Position numbers and translations under genes: made by a program
The notes under the pieces: generated by a model
Database searches by the model: none
Seen by the model: only the letters and a program-made list of their open reading frames with translations
What the model was told of the DNA's origin: nothing
Part shown: positions 1 to 6,062 of the stretch, in pieces
How positions within the stretch are numbered: the first letter of the stretch is position 1
Layout: every line of letters starts with the position of its first letter
From: Cacconaster sp045599325
GTDB lineage: Bacteria; Bacteroidota; Bacteroidia; Bacteroidales; UBA932
NCBI GenBank assembly: GCA_045599325.1
Contig: JAZRVT010000002.1
Location: 1 to 11,984, forward strand
Reading direction: 5' to 3'
Length of the DNA stretch: 11,984 bases

Positions 1-466
1 CAACGGCACCATCATCGTCGGCCGCGACATCGCCCACGCGAAGATCAAGGCACGTCTGGATGCAGGCGAGGGAATGCCTCAGTACCTCAAGGAACACCCT
101 ATCTACTACGCTGGTCCTGCAAAGACCCCTGCCGGAATGCCTTGTGGCTCAATGGGACCTACAACTGCAGGCCGCATGGACCCTTATGTCGACGAGTTCC
201 AGGACAACGGCGGCAGTATGATAATGCTTGCAAAGGGCAACCGCAGCCAGGCAGTCACTGATGCCTGCAAGAAGCACGGAGGATTCTATCTCGGCTCAAT
301 CGGAGGCCCTGCGGCCATCCTTGCTCAGAACAACATCAAGAGCATCGAGTGTGTCGAGTACCCTGAACTTGGAATGGAAGCGATCTGGAAGATCCGCGTC
401 GAGAACTTCCCTGCCTTCATCCTCGTGGATGACAAGGGCAACGATTTCTTCGCTCAGTTCAAATAG
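1..466 (+). CDS. fumA: Fumarate hydratase class I, C-terminal part (5' end outside window)
   Basis: This is the last ~154 residues of an iron-sulfur (class I) fumarase, which interconverts fumarate and malate in the cytoplasm. The frame opens at base 2 and is already coding there, so the start lies upstream; full-length members are about 500-550 residues. The visible part is the C-terminal (beta) domain. It shows VGRDIAHAK near the window start, then YYAGPAKTP, GSMGPTTAGRMD, AKGNRSQAV and GGPAAILAQ. In characterised class I enzymes the Thr and Arg of TTAGRMD and the Lys of the KGNRS stretch contribute to the active site; this is recalled, not computed. The cysteines that bind the 4Fe-4S cluster lie in the missing N-terminal part. 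The gene ends with TAG 8 nt before the downstream hydrolase gene, so the two may share a transcript. In an anaerobic Bacteroidota it probably serves the reductive branch towards fumarate and succinate. The symbol is by family only; other labels for class I fumarases are equally valid. Confidence 0.95.
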   Translation, partial: NGTIIVGRDIAHAKIKARLDAGEGMPQYLKEHPIYYAGPAKTPAGMPCGSMGPTTAGRMDPYVDEFQDNGGSMIMLAKGNRSQAVTDACKKHGGFYLGSIGGPAAILAQNNIKSIECVEYPELGMEAIWKIRVENFPAFILVDDKGNDFFAQFK

Positions 467-474
467 TCCGCTGT

Positions 475-1212
475 ATGAAGAAGTCCCTTCTGCTCGCGGC
501 CGCCTTTGCCGTCGCTGCTGCCATAACCTGCGGCTGCTGCCATAAGGCACCTGCAGTCACTTCATCTGAAAGTATCCCTGAGGGTGAATTCGTATATAAT
601 CTCCCCTGCAAGGTGGTCGGCATCAATCAGGACAAGCCTGGCAAGAGCATCCTCTTCCTCTGGCTTCACGGCGGAGTGTCGGATGTTGCAAAGCACAGCC
701 TCTTTGAATTCAATCACCTTGACTGCTGCGCAGCTGATGACAGCGTGATGAACTACCTGACAAAGAAAGGGATCAAGGCCATCGCCCTCTTCCCTGTCTG
801 CCATCAGGCAAGCGTAGAGCACGCAGTCTCCTGGTATGACTGCTATCCCGATGTCAAGGCAATAATGGACGCCTACATCGACAAAGGATATGTGGATACT
901 GACAGAATATATCTGGCGGGTTCCTCTGACGGCGGAGTCGGCACCTGGGACTATGTGGAGCACTATCCTGACTATTTCGCAGCGGCGATCTCCCAGTCCT
1001 GCAGCCGGCCTCACCAGACGGCTGTACCTGTGTATTTCTTCAATACCAGCAGCGAGAGTGACGCCACTGAGGCTGTCAAGGAGCTGACAGACCAAGGCTT
1101 CCCTATCTACTACAAGCGCTGCCCTGATGTCAAGCACGGCGGCGATGCGAAGGAATGTACGGAGGAGTTCCTCGACAAGTTCTTCTCATACAGGCGCTCG
1201 GACAGGGACTAA
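475..1212 (+). CDS. Secreted alpha/beta hydrolase (putative esterase), cysteine-rich
   Basis: A 245-residue exported protein of the alpha/beta hydrolase fold, resembling the esterase/PHB-depolymerase-like group. Residues 1-20 form a signal peptide (two Lys, then an Ala/Leu-rich core). A Cys cluster at 19, 21 and 22 follows, but no clean lipobox is present, so lipoprotein status is uncertain. LHGG at 64-67 fits the oxyanion-hole segment. GSSDG at 149-153 fits the GxSxG nucleophile elbow, with Ser151 as nucleophile. His221 in VKHGG is the likely catalytic His, and Asp196 is a possible acid. The substrate cannot be inferred. The predicted mature part holds about eight cysteines (45, 84, 85, 109, 123, 176, 216, 228), which suggests disulfides in the periplasm. 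The start at 475 is chosen because it gives the signal peptide directly. The gene lies 8 nt after the fumarase stop and ends at a strong terminator. Fold assignment is fairly sure; specific activity is not. Confidence 0.8.
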   Translation: MKKSLLLAAAFAVAAAITCGCCHKAPAVTSSESIPEGEFVYNLPCKVVGINQDKPGKSILFLWLHGGVSDVAKHSLFEFNHLDCCAADDSVMNYLTKKGIKAIALFPVCHQASVEHAVSWYDCYPDVKAIMDAYIDKGYVDTDRIYLAGSSDGGVGTWDYVEHYPDYFAAAISQSCSRPHQTAVPVYFFNTSSESDATEAVKELTDQGFPIYYKRCPDVKHGGDAKECTEEFLDKFFSYRRSDRD

Positions 1213-1232
1213 GCGGAAATCTGTCAATTCTC

Positions 1233-1267
1233 AAAAAAGAAGAGGTCGGGTCGACCTCTTCTTTTTT
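1233..1267. terminator. Bidirectional rho-independent terminator
   Basis: A perfect 16-bp inverted repeat (AAAAAAGAAGAGGTCG at 1233-1248 and its reverse complement at 1252-1267) encloses a 3-nt loop. The A-run on the left and T-run on the right give a U-tract whichever strand is transcribed. It lies 20 nt after the hydrolase stop (+) and 57 nt beyond the stop of the amidohydrolase gene (-). It can therefore end both convergent transcripts. Confidence 0.93.
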
Positions 1268-1300
1268 GTGGTATGAGCTGATTTCAGCAGCGGCAGGGTT

Positions 1301-1315
1301 TGGGGCGGAGCCCCA
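1301..1315. repeat. Small GC-rich hairpin in the convergent gap
   Basis: TGGGGC (1301-1306) and GCCCCA (1310-1315) are perfect reverse complements around a GGA loop. They lie 9 nt beyond the amidohydrolase stop codon (1325-1327, minus strand). No T-run follows on the minus strand before the main terminator, so it is not a complete terminator alone. It may protect the 3' end of the minus-strand mRNA or be one copy of a dispersed intergenic repeat. Only one copy is present here. Confidence 0.5.
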
Positions 1316-1324
1316 GTAACTCAG

Positions 1325-2998
1325 TTATCTGCTGAGGCAGTCGTTGCCGAGGGTGACGCCTGCGAGTTCGCCGGTGTGCTGGCCGTCGCGGATGGTCCAG
1401 ACTCCGTTTACGAAGACGTGCTGGATGCCGGTAGGGAAGGTGTGCGGCTCTGCGTAGGTCGAGACGTCGGCGATGGTGTCAGGATTGAAGATGGTGATGT
1501 CTGCCGCATAGCCCGGGATGAGCTGGCCGCGGTCCTTCAGTTTGATGCGGGATGCAGGAAGAGCGGTGCACTTGTAGATTGCGGTAGGGAGGTCGATGAT
1601 CTTCTTCTCGCGGACAATCTCGAAGAAGCGCGGGAATGTGCCGTATGAGCGCGGATGCGGAAGTTCCTTGCCGAGTTCGCCCTCAGGAGAATAGACGCTG
1701 CCGTCTGATGCCGGCATCGAGAGGCTGTGCGCATAGATCTTCTCGAGGTTCTCCTCCTTCATTGCGAAGGTGGCCTGGTTGACAGAGAGTTTCTCGGAGA
1801 TGAGCAGGTATCGGATCATGCTCCACTCGTCCATTCCGGAAATCTTGCAGCATTCAGCGAGGTTCTTGCCTGCATAGATAGCATTTGCAGGGTCGCTGCA
1901 ACCTGCTACCACAACCTGCTGAGGACCGCCGAATCGCTCGAGCCGGCTGTAAGCGTATTTCTTTATCTTCTCGCAGATTGCCGGGTTGTTGAGGCGTGCG
2001 TAGATGTCGGTTGAAGTGCCGTCGCGGAGTTCGATAGGAATGAATGAAGTGAATCCTGTCGAGAATGCTGTGTAAGGGTAGCGGTCGAAAGAGATGTCGA
2101 TGCCCTCGGCCTTGGCGTCGTCAATCTTCTTGAGCATCTGGTCAATCTTGTCGAAGTTCGCCGGGTTCTGGGCCTTGAGGTGCGAGATTTCGAGGCGTGC
2201 GCCTGAGAGCCGGGCGGCTTCGATGGCTTCGTCCATAGCTTCGAGGACGCGGTCGTCCTCGTTTCTCATATGGATTGAATAGAGTGCGTTGTGCTTTGCG
2301 ATGACCTTGTTGAGGGCGACCATCTCGCGGGTGTCGGAGTAGCAGCCCGGAGCATATTCAAGTCCGTAGGATATGCCCACCGCGCCCATCTCGAGTTCCA
2401 TATCGAGGATGTCGCACATCTTCTTAAGCTGGTCGTCAGTTGCAGGTACATTGTATGGTCCCACAACTGCATCGCGGATGTCTCCGTGACCTACGAGCGA
2501 GGAGTAGTTGATGCCGATCTTTTTTGCTGACAGGGCGTCATAGAATCCGTCGATGTCCCTCCAGGCAGGATAGCCGTAGCGGGTCTTGTCCTTGCGCTTC
2601 TCCCACGCCTCGTCGGAATAGACGAACGGTGCGCCGCCGCAGTTTCCGCCTACTTCGCTGGTGATGCCCTGGAAGATACGGCTGTCGCCCTTAGGTGCAA
2701 GGAAAAGGTTGGTGTCAGTGTGGGTGTGGATGTCGATGAAACCAGGGGATACTGCAAGTCCCTGGGCGTCAAGGATTGTGGGGGCGTTCTTGCCGAGGTT
2801 CTTGCCGATGGCGGCAATCTTGCCGTCCCGGATGGCGATGTCGCCCTTGATAGGGGCCTTGCCGTCGCCGGTGTAGATTACACCGTTCTTGATGATGGTG
2901 TCAAACGAGTCTTTTGTCACTCCGCATCCCGGAAGGGTGCTGATGCCGAGTGCTGCCGCACCGAACGCTGTGGTTTTCAGGAAGTCTCTTCTGTTCAT
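1325..2998 (-). CDS. N-acyl-D-amino-acid deacylase-type amidohydrolase, Tat-exported lipoprotein
   Basis: A 557-residue zinc amidohydrolase of the D-aminoacylase / N-acyl-D-glutamate deacylase group, which removes the acyl group from N-acyl-D-amino acids. The N-terminus has a twin-arginine signal (NRRDFLK, residues 2-8), a hydrophobic segment and lipobox LPGC with Cys25, so it is likely Tat-exported, folded and lipid-anchored. Residues 32-82 are the small beta domain. Metal-site residues expected for the family are visible: HTHTD at 91-95, Cys120 in GGNCGG (the bridging cysteine), His243 in SIHMRNE, His273 in SHLKAQ and Asp432 in ASDGS. HPRSYGTFPR lies at 448-457. The C-terminal GYAADITIF returns to the beta domain. 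All catalytic positions appear intact. Its start codon overlaps the apbE stop (ATGA, 2995-2998), implying translational coupling. D-amino acids from peptidoglycan are a plausible substrate source (inference). Exact substrate unknown; a dihydroorotase- or hydantoinase-like role is less likely. Confidence 0.92.
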   Translation of the reverse strand: MNRRDFLKTTAFGAAALGISTLPGCGVTKDSFDTIIKNGVIYTGDGKAPIKGDIAIRDGKIAAIGKNLGKNAPTILDAQGLAVSPGFIDIHTHTDTNLFLAPKGDSRIFQGITSEVGGNCGGAPFVYSDEAWEKRKDKTRYGYPAWRDIDGFYDALSAKKIGINYSSLVGHGDIRDAVVGPYNVPATDDQLKKMCDILDMELEMGAVGISYGLEYAPGCYSDTREMVALNKVIAKHNALYSIHMRNEDDRVLEAMDEAIEAARLSGARLEISHLKAQNPANFDKIDQMLKKIDDAKAEGIDISFDRYPYTAFSTGFTSFIPIELRDGTSTDIYARLNNPAICEKIKKYAYSRLERFGGPQQVVVAGCSDPANAIYAGKNLAECCKISGMDEWSMIRYLLISEKLSVNQATFAMKEENLEKIYAHSLSMPASDGSVYSPEGELGKELPHPRSYGTFPRFFEIVREKKIIDLPTAIYKCTALPASRIKLKDRGQLIPGYAADITIFNPDTIADVSTYAEPHTFPTGIQHVFVNGVWTIRDGQHTGELAGVTLGNDCLSR

Positions 2999-4026
2999 TG
3001 TTCTATGGTTTTGATATTGCTTGTTCTGAATACTGCCATCGAGTCCTGCAGCCCGTAAACCAGCATCCCCTCGAGGCCGCTGCGGCTCTCAAGGATGACG
3101 CGGGCCCTGTCCGGACCTGCCACCATCAACCAGGTGGCATAGGCGTCGGCGGTAGAGGCGTCCTTCGCAATCACAGTGGCACAAAGCAGGTTGTGGGTTA
3201 CGGGCCTGCCAGTGGAAGGGTCAATGGTATGGGCGAACTTCTCGCCGTCCTCGATGTAGAATTTGCGGTAGTTGCCGGAGGTGACGATTCCGCAGTCCGT
3301 CACTTCAATGATTGTCTGCAGGTCCCGCCCCTCTTCCATATTGCCGTCTGTCGGACGGTCCAGCCCGATGCGCCAGCCAGTCCCTTTCGGGTTGACTCCG
3401 CGGCAGCGGATTTCGCGGCCGATGTCGATGAGATAGTCCTTGCAGCCAAGTGAATCCAGCAGCGCGGCGACCAGGTCGCAGGAGTACCCCTGCGCCACTG
3501 CGTTGAAATTCACCTTCATCCTGCTGTCTGCCTTTACAAGGTGGGTGCCGTCGGCGCGCTCTTCGAGCGAGAGGAGACCCATCCCGACAAACTGGAGGAT
3601 GGAGTCCACGGCTTCCTGTGTCACAGTCCCCCTGTTCTGGAATCCGAAACCCCAGAGGTCGAACAGCGGCGCTGCGGAAGGGTCGAACATCCCGCCGCTC
3701 TCCTCCCAGACTTCGCGGGAGATGTTGAAGCAGTCTATGTACATCCGGTCGAGCGGAAGGTCCTCGCCGTCATTGATGCGGGAGAGCAGGGACCCCTTGT
3801 TGTATCCGCTCAGGGAGTTGTCTATTGCGGTGAGCCTGCTGTCGATAAGCGACCTTATCTGCCTCTGCCTGAAGGCGGGGGCGCTGCAGGTTACGTGGTA
3901 TGTGCTGCCCTGGGCGAATCCCTCAATGAAGATATAATTGCCGTTGCTGCAGGAAGAAAGCAGCGACAGCATCAGAAATATCGGATGAACGGCCCAGAGG
4001 GCAATCCTGGTTCTGTGAATGGACAT
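2995..4026 (-). CDS. apbE: FAD:protein FMN transferase (ApbE family), lipoprotein
   Basis: A 343-residue ApbE/Ftp protein, which transfers FMN from FAD onto a Thr/Ser of exported redox proteins (in other organisms NqrB/NqrC, RnfG/RnfD and flavinylated reductases). Signal peptide residues 1-25 end in lipobox LSSC with Cys26, so it is an envelope lipoprotein. No acidic run follows the Cys, which fits periplasmic retention. Family motifs occur in order: GGMFDPSAAPLFDLWGFG at 111-128, NAVAQGYS at 175-182, LIDIGREIRCRG at 199-210, IVTSGNYRKF at 247-256, HTIDPSTGRP at 266-275, and TADAYAT at 292-298 carrying the conserved Asp294 and Thr298. The frame is open to 4341, but a start there would run through the divergent gene and its promoter. 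ATG at 4026 gives the lipoprotein signal. It is the first gene of a unit with the amidohydrolase. No flavinylation target is encoded in this window, so its partner lies elsewhere. Confidence 0.95.
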   Translation of the reverse strand: MSIHRTRIALWAVHPIFLMLSLLSSCSNGNYIFIEGFAQGSTYHVTCSAPAFRQRQIRSLIDSRLTAIDNSLSGYNKGSLLSRINDGEDLPLDRMYIDCFNISREVWEESGGMFDPSAAPLFDLWGFGFQNRGTVTQEAVDSILQFVGMGLLSLEERADGTHLVKADSRMKVNFNAVAQGYSCDLVAALLDSLGCKDYLIDIGREIRCRGVNPKGTGWRIGLDRPTDGNMEEGRDLQTIIEVTDCGIVTSGNYRKFYIEDGEKFAHTIDPSTGRPVTHNLLCATVIAKDASTADAYATWLMVAGPDRARVILESRSGLEGMLVYGLQDSMAVFRTSNIKTIEQ

Positions 4027-4058
4027 TCCGGTGGCACGGTTTTGGTTCAACGTGCCTC

Positions 4059-4089
4059 TTGCAAATCTACGATAAAATATGCACCTTTG
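4059..4089 (+). promoter_or_regulatory. Promoter candidate for the FISUMP lipoprotein gene
   Basis: CACCTTTG at 4082-4089 matches TAnnTTTG except at the first base. TTG at 4059-4061 lies 20 nt upstream, the same spacing as in the opposite promoter. The two promoters are arranged symmetrically about position 4075.5, inside an inverted repeat with arms CTTGCAAA (4058-4065) and TTTGCAAG (4086-4093). The inferred transcript start is near 4096. Confidence 0.5.
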
Positions 4090-4092
4090 CAA
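4062..4092 (-). promoter_or_regulatory. Promoter candidate for the apbE-amidohydrolase unit
   Basis: On the minus strand, TAGATTTG (4069 down to 4062) matches the Bacteroidota -7 consensus TAnnTTTG exactly. A TTG at 4092-4090 lies 20 nt upstream and fits the -33 element. The inferred start near 4055 leaves a leader of about 30 nt before ATG 4026. It shares the same bases with the opposite-facing promoter. Confidence 0.6.
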
Positions 4093-4093
4093 G

Positions 4094-4111
4094 TTGTAAT
4101 CTGTATTACAA
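4094..4111. repeat. 18-nt inverted repeat directly before the FISUMP start codon
   Basis: TTGTAAT (4094-4100) and ATTACAA (4105-4111) are perfect reverse complements around a 4-nt CTGT spacer. The repeat begins 4 nt after the -7 element and ends at the base before ATG 4112. It could be an operator at the transcript start or a weak leader hairpin blocking translation initiation. The gap has no Shine-Dalgarno sequence. Confidence 0.5.
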
Positions 4112-5137
4112 ATGGAGATACTCAGAAAATTATTCTGTCTTATGGCGGTTGCCGCCCTTCTTGCAGCTGCTTCGGCTTGCGCTGAAGACGAGGAGGAGGA
4201 ATTTGAGACTAAGAAATATATGTATGGCAGTGTCAGTTTCGACATACCTTCATATGTCCTCAAGGGCGAACTCGTCACTCTGACTGCATCCGGCATCATC
4301 ACTCCGAATGATGTGAAATATAGATGGTATATCAAGGGCATCTATTCCGACTCACTCAACACTTCGAAGGTTACAGTCCGTTTCCCGGACAGCCTCGGCG
4401 TCTTTTCGGTGGCAGGCTATGCCTATTCCGATGAATATTATCTGAGCACAACCACAAAGACTGTCACCACGGTCGACACCGCTTTCAACGTATCTCTCAG
4501 CGGGCTCAGGGGGAGCGGTCAGTCTATAGTGGACGCAAGGGACGGCAAGAGGTACGGCTATGTGACCGTCGGATCGCTTGACTGGTTCTCTCAGAATCTC
4601 GCATATCAGAAAACAGGCATCCCATATGAGAATTCACCTGAGGCCTGGAGTCTCTTCGGAAGTTTCTACACCTGGGCTGAGGCCACCGGCGGCGTCTCCG
4701 CCTCAGGCCTGGGCTGCGGCCCTCAGGGCGCCTGCCCTGAAGGATGGAGTGTCCCTACAGCTGAGGACTGGGTGGACTTTGCAAGCGCAATCTCAGAAGT
4801 GGCAGTTCCTTTCATAGACTCCTGGAAAGGGCTCGGTGATGACTGCTCCGCTGACGCTTGTCTGAACGGTGAAAGGATGTGGCCTTTCTCGCCTGACAAC
4901 CCTCATAAGAACACGGTGGGCTGGAATGCGATTCCTCTCGGCAATGCGACATCAGAGGCCGACAGTTTCAGCAACTATGGTTCATATGCCTTCTGGTGGG
5001 CATCCACTGAGAAGAACGCTGAGCAGGGCTACTACAGATATATCTACAAGGATCTTGACAGTTTCCCTGTGGCTGCAACAAGCAAGAGTGATTTCCGCGC
5101 CTCTGTCAGGTGCGTTCGAATGCATCCACAATTTTAG
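4112..5137 (+). CDS. FISUMP-domain lipoprotein, probably surface-exposed
   Basis: A 341-residue lipoprotein. Residues 1-22 are the signal peptide and ASAC (20-23) is a lipobox with Cys23. The run A-EDEEEE-FE right after the Cys resembles the acidic lipoprotein export signal that sends Bacteroidota lipoproteins to the cell surface. Residues ~38-125 look like a PKD/Ig-like beta domain, with an LVTLTASG strand and KYRWYIKG. Residues ~138-336 form a FISUMP domain (Fibrobacter succinogenes major paralogous domain): DARDGKRYGYVTVG, LDWFSQNLAY, CPEGWSVPTAEDW at 208-220, FWWAST at 294-299 and the closing ASVRCVR at 330-336. Cys pairs at 202/208 and 245/250 may form disulfides. FISUMP proteins have no established enzymatic role; adhesion or glycan contact is a guess. 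The gene is alone on its strand, diverges from apbE, and its last 32 nt overlap the 3' end of phoH. There is no terminator between them. Confidence 0.88.
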   Translation: MEILRKLFCLMAVAALLAAASACAEDEEEEFETKKYMYGSVSFDIPSYVLKGELVTLTASGIITPNDVKYRWYIKGIYSDSLNTSKVTVRFPDSLGVFSVAGYAYSDEYYLSTTTKTVTTVDTAFNVSLSGLRGSGQSIVDARDGKRYGYVTVGSLDWFSQNLAYQKTGIPYENSPEAWSLFGSFYTWAEATGGVSASGLGCGPQGACPEGWSVPTAEDWVDFASAISEVAVPFIDSWKGLGDDCSADACLNGERMWPFSPDNPHKNTVGWNAIPLGNATSEADSFSNYGSYAFWWASTEKNAEQGYYRYIYKDLDSFPVAATSKSDFRASVRCVRMHPQF

Positions 5138-6056
5138 TCACAAGAGGGTGGCGGACGATGTCCTCCTTCCCGAACTCCACAATGCTTATTCCCTTGATGT
5201 TGCGGATCAGTTCGATGCCGCGCACAAGGCCTGACTGGCTCTTGTCAGGCAGGTCTATCTGAGTCGCGTCGCCTGTGACGATGAATTTGGCGTCGCACCC
5301 CATTCTTGTCAGGAACATCTTCAGCTGTCCGAGAGAGGTGTTCTGCGCCTCGTCGAGAATGACGAACGCTCTGTCAAGGGTGCGGCCGCGCATATATGCA
5401 AGCGGTGCAATCTGGATTGTGCCGTCTTCCATAAAGGACTGGAGCCTCTTGGCCGGGATCATATCGCCGAGTGCGTCATAGAGCGGCTGCAGGTACGGGT
5501 CCAGCTTGTCCTTCAGGTCTCCCGGAAGGAATCCGAGTCTCTCGCCGGCCTCCACTGCGGGGCGGGTGAGGATGATGCGCTTCACTTCGCGGTTCTTCAG
5601 TGCGCGCACTGCGAGCGCAATGGCTGTGTAGGTCTTGCCGCTTCCTGCAGGGCCCAGGGCGAACAGCAGGTCATTCTTGTAATATTCACTGACAAGCCTT
5701 TTCTGGTTCGGCGTGCGTGCCTTGACAGGTCTTCCTTCGTTGCTGTACACAATTATGCATTCCCTGTCTTCTGACAGGTCCACCGGCCCTGCTTCAGCAT
5801 TGCTGCCTGAGCCGTCGAAAAGAGATTCGACGTCGTATTCCGTAAGATTGTTCTTTGTGAGCCTTTTCCTGACAAGGAGATTGATCTTCTCCTCGAAGCT
5901 GTCCAGTTCATCCTGCGGCCCGACGAGCATTATCTCAGCGCCGCGCGCCACGGCCTTTATCTTCGGGAAGTGGCTGGCAAGGATGTCAAACAGCCTGTTG
6001 TTGACTCCGTAGATGTCAACCGGGTCGATTTCTTCAAGAACAATCTTTTTCTCCAT
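5106..6056 (-). CDS. phoH: PhoH family ATPase (YbeZ-type)
   Basis: A 316-residue cytoplasmic P-loop NTPase of the PhoH/YbeZ family, linked in other bacteria to rRNA processing, RNA handling and stress, often together with the endoribonuclease YbeY. The N-terminal ~1-95 residues are the small PhoH N-terminal region, with the IDPVDIYGVNN segment near the start. The ATPase core follows: Walker A GPAGSGKT at 135-142, LTRPAVEAGERLGFLPGD at 163-180, Walker B FVILDEAQN at 231-239 with Asp235/Glu236, and the sensor-like VTGDATQIDLP at 260-270. All key residues are present and the length is normal for the family. It starts 6 nt after the CapA-like gene stop, so they are probably co-transcribed. No promoter is visible in the gap, and ybeY is not in the window. 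The last residues are encoded by DNA that also encodes the C-terminus of the convergent FISUMP protein. Confidence 0.95.
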   Translation of the reverse strand: MEKKIVLEEIDPVDIYGVNNRLFDILASHFPKIKAVARGAEIMLVGPQDELDSFEEKINLLVRKRLTKNNLTEYDVESLFDGSGSNAEAGPVDLSEDRECIIVYSNEGRPVKARTPNQKRLVSEYYKNDLLFALGPAGSGKTYTAIALAVRALKNREVKRIILTRPAVEAGERLGFLPGDLKDKLDPYLQPLYDALGDMIPAKRLQSFMEDGTIQIAPLAYMRGRTLDRAFVILDEAQNTSLGQLKMFLTRMGCDAKFIVTGDATQIDLPDKSQSGLVRGIELIRNIKGISIVEFGKEDIVRHPLVTKIVDAFERT

Positions 6057-6062
6057 ACAATA

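Noticed and set aside
562..1137. 191-codon minus-strand frame opposite the hydrolase gene
   Set aside because: It is antisense to a gene with a signal peptide and GxSxG motif, and contains no recognisable motif.
2950..4185. Open frames on the plus strand (2950-3453, 3440-3937, 3541-4185)
   Set aside because: They are shadows of apbE, whose motifs span the whole minus-strand frame.
4027..4341. Upstream extension of the apbE frame to 4341
   Set aside because: It would add 105 residues of low-complexity sequence, run through the promoter gap and overlap the divergent FISUMP gene. ATG 4026 gives a proper lipoprotein signal.
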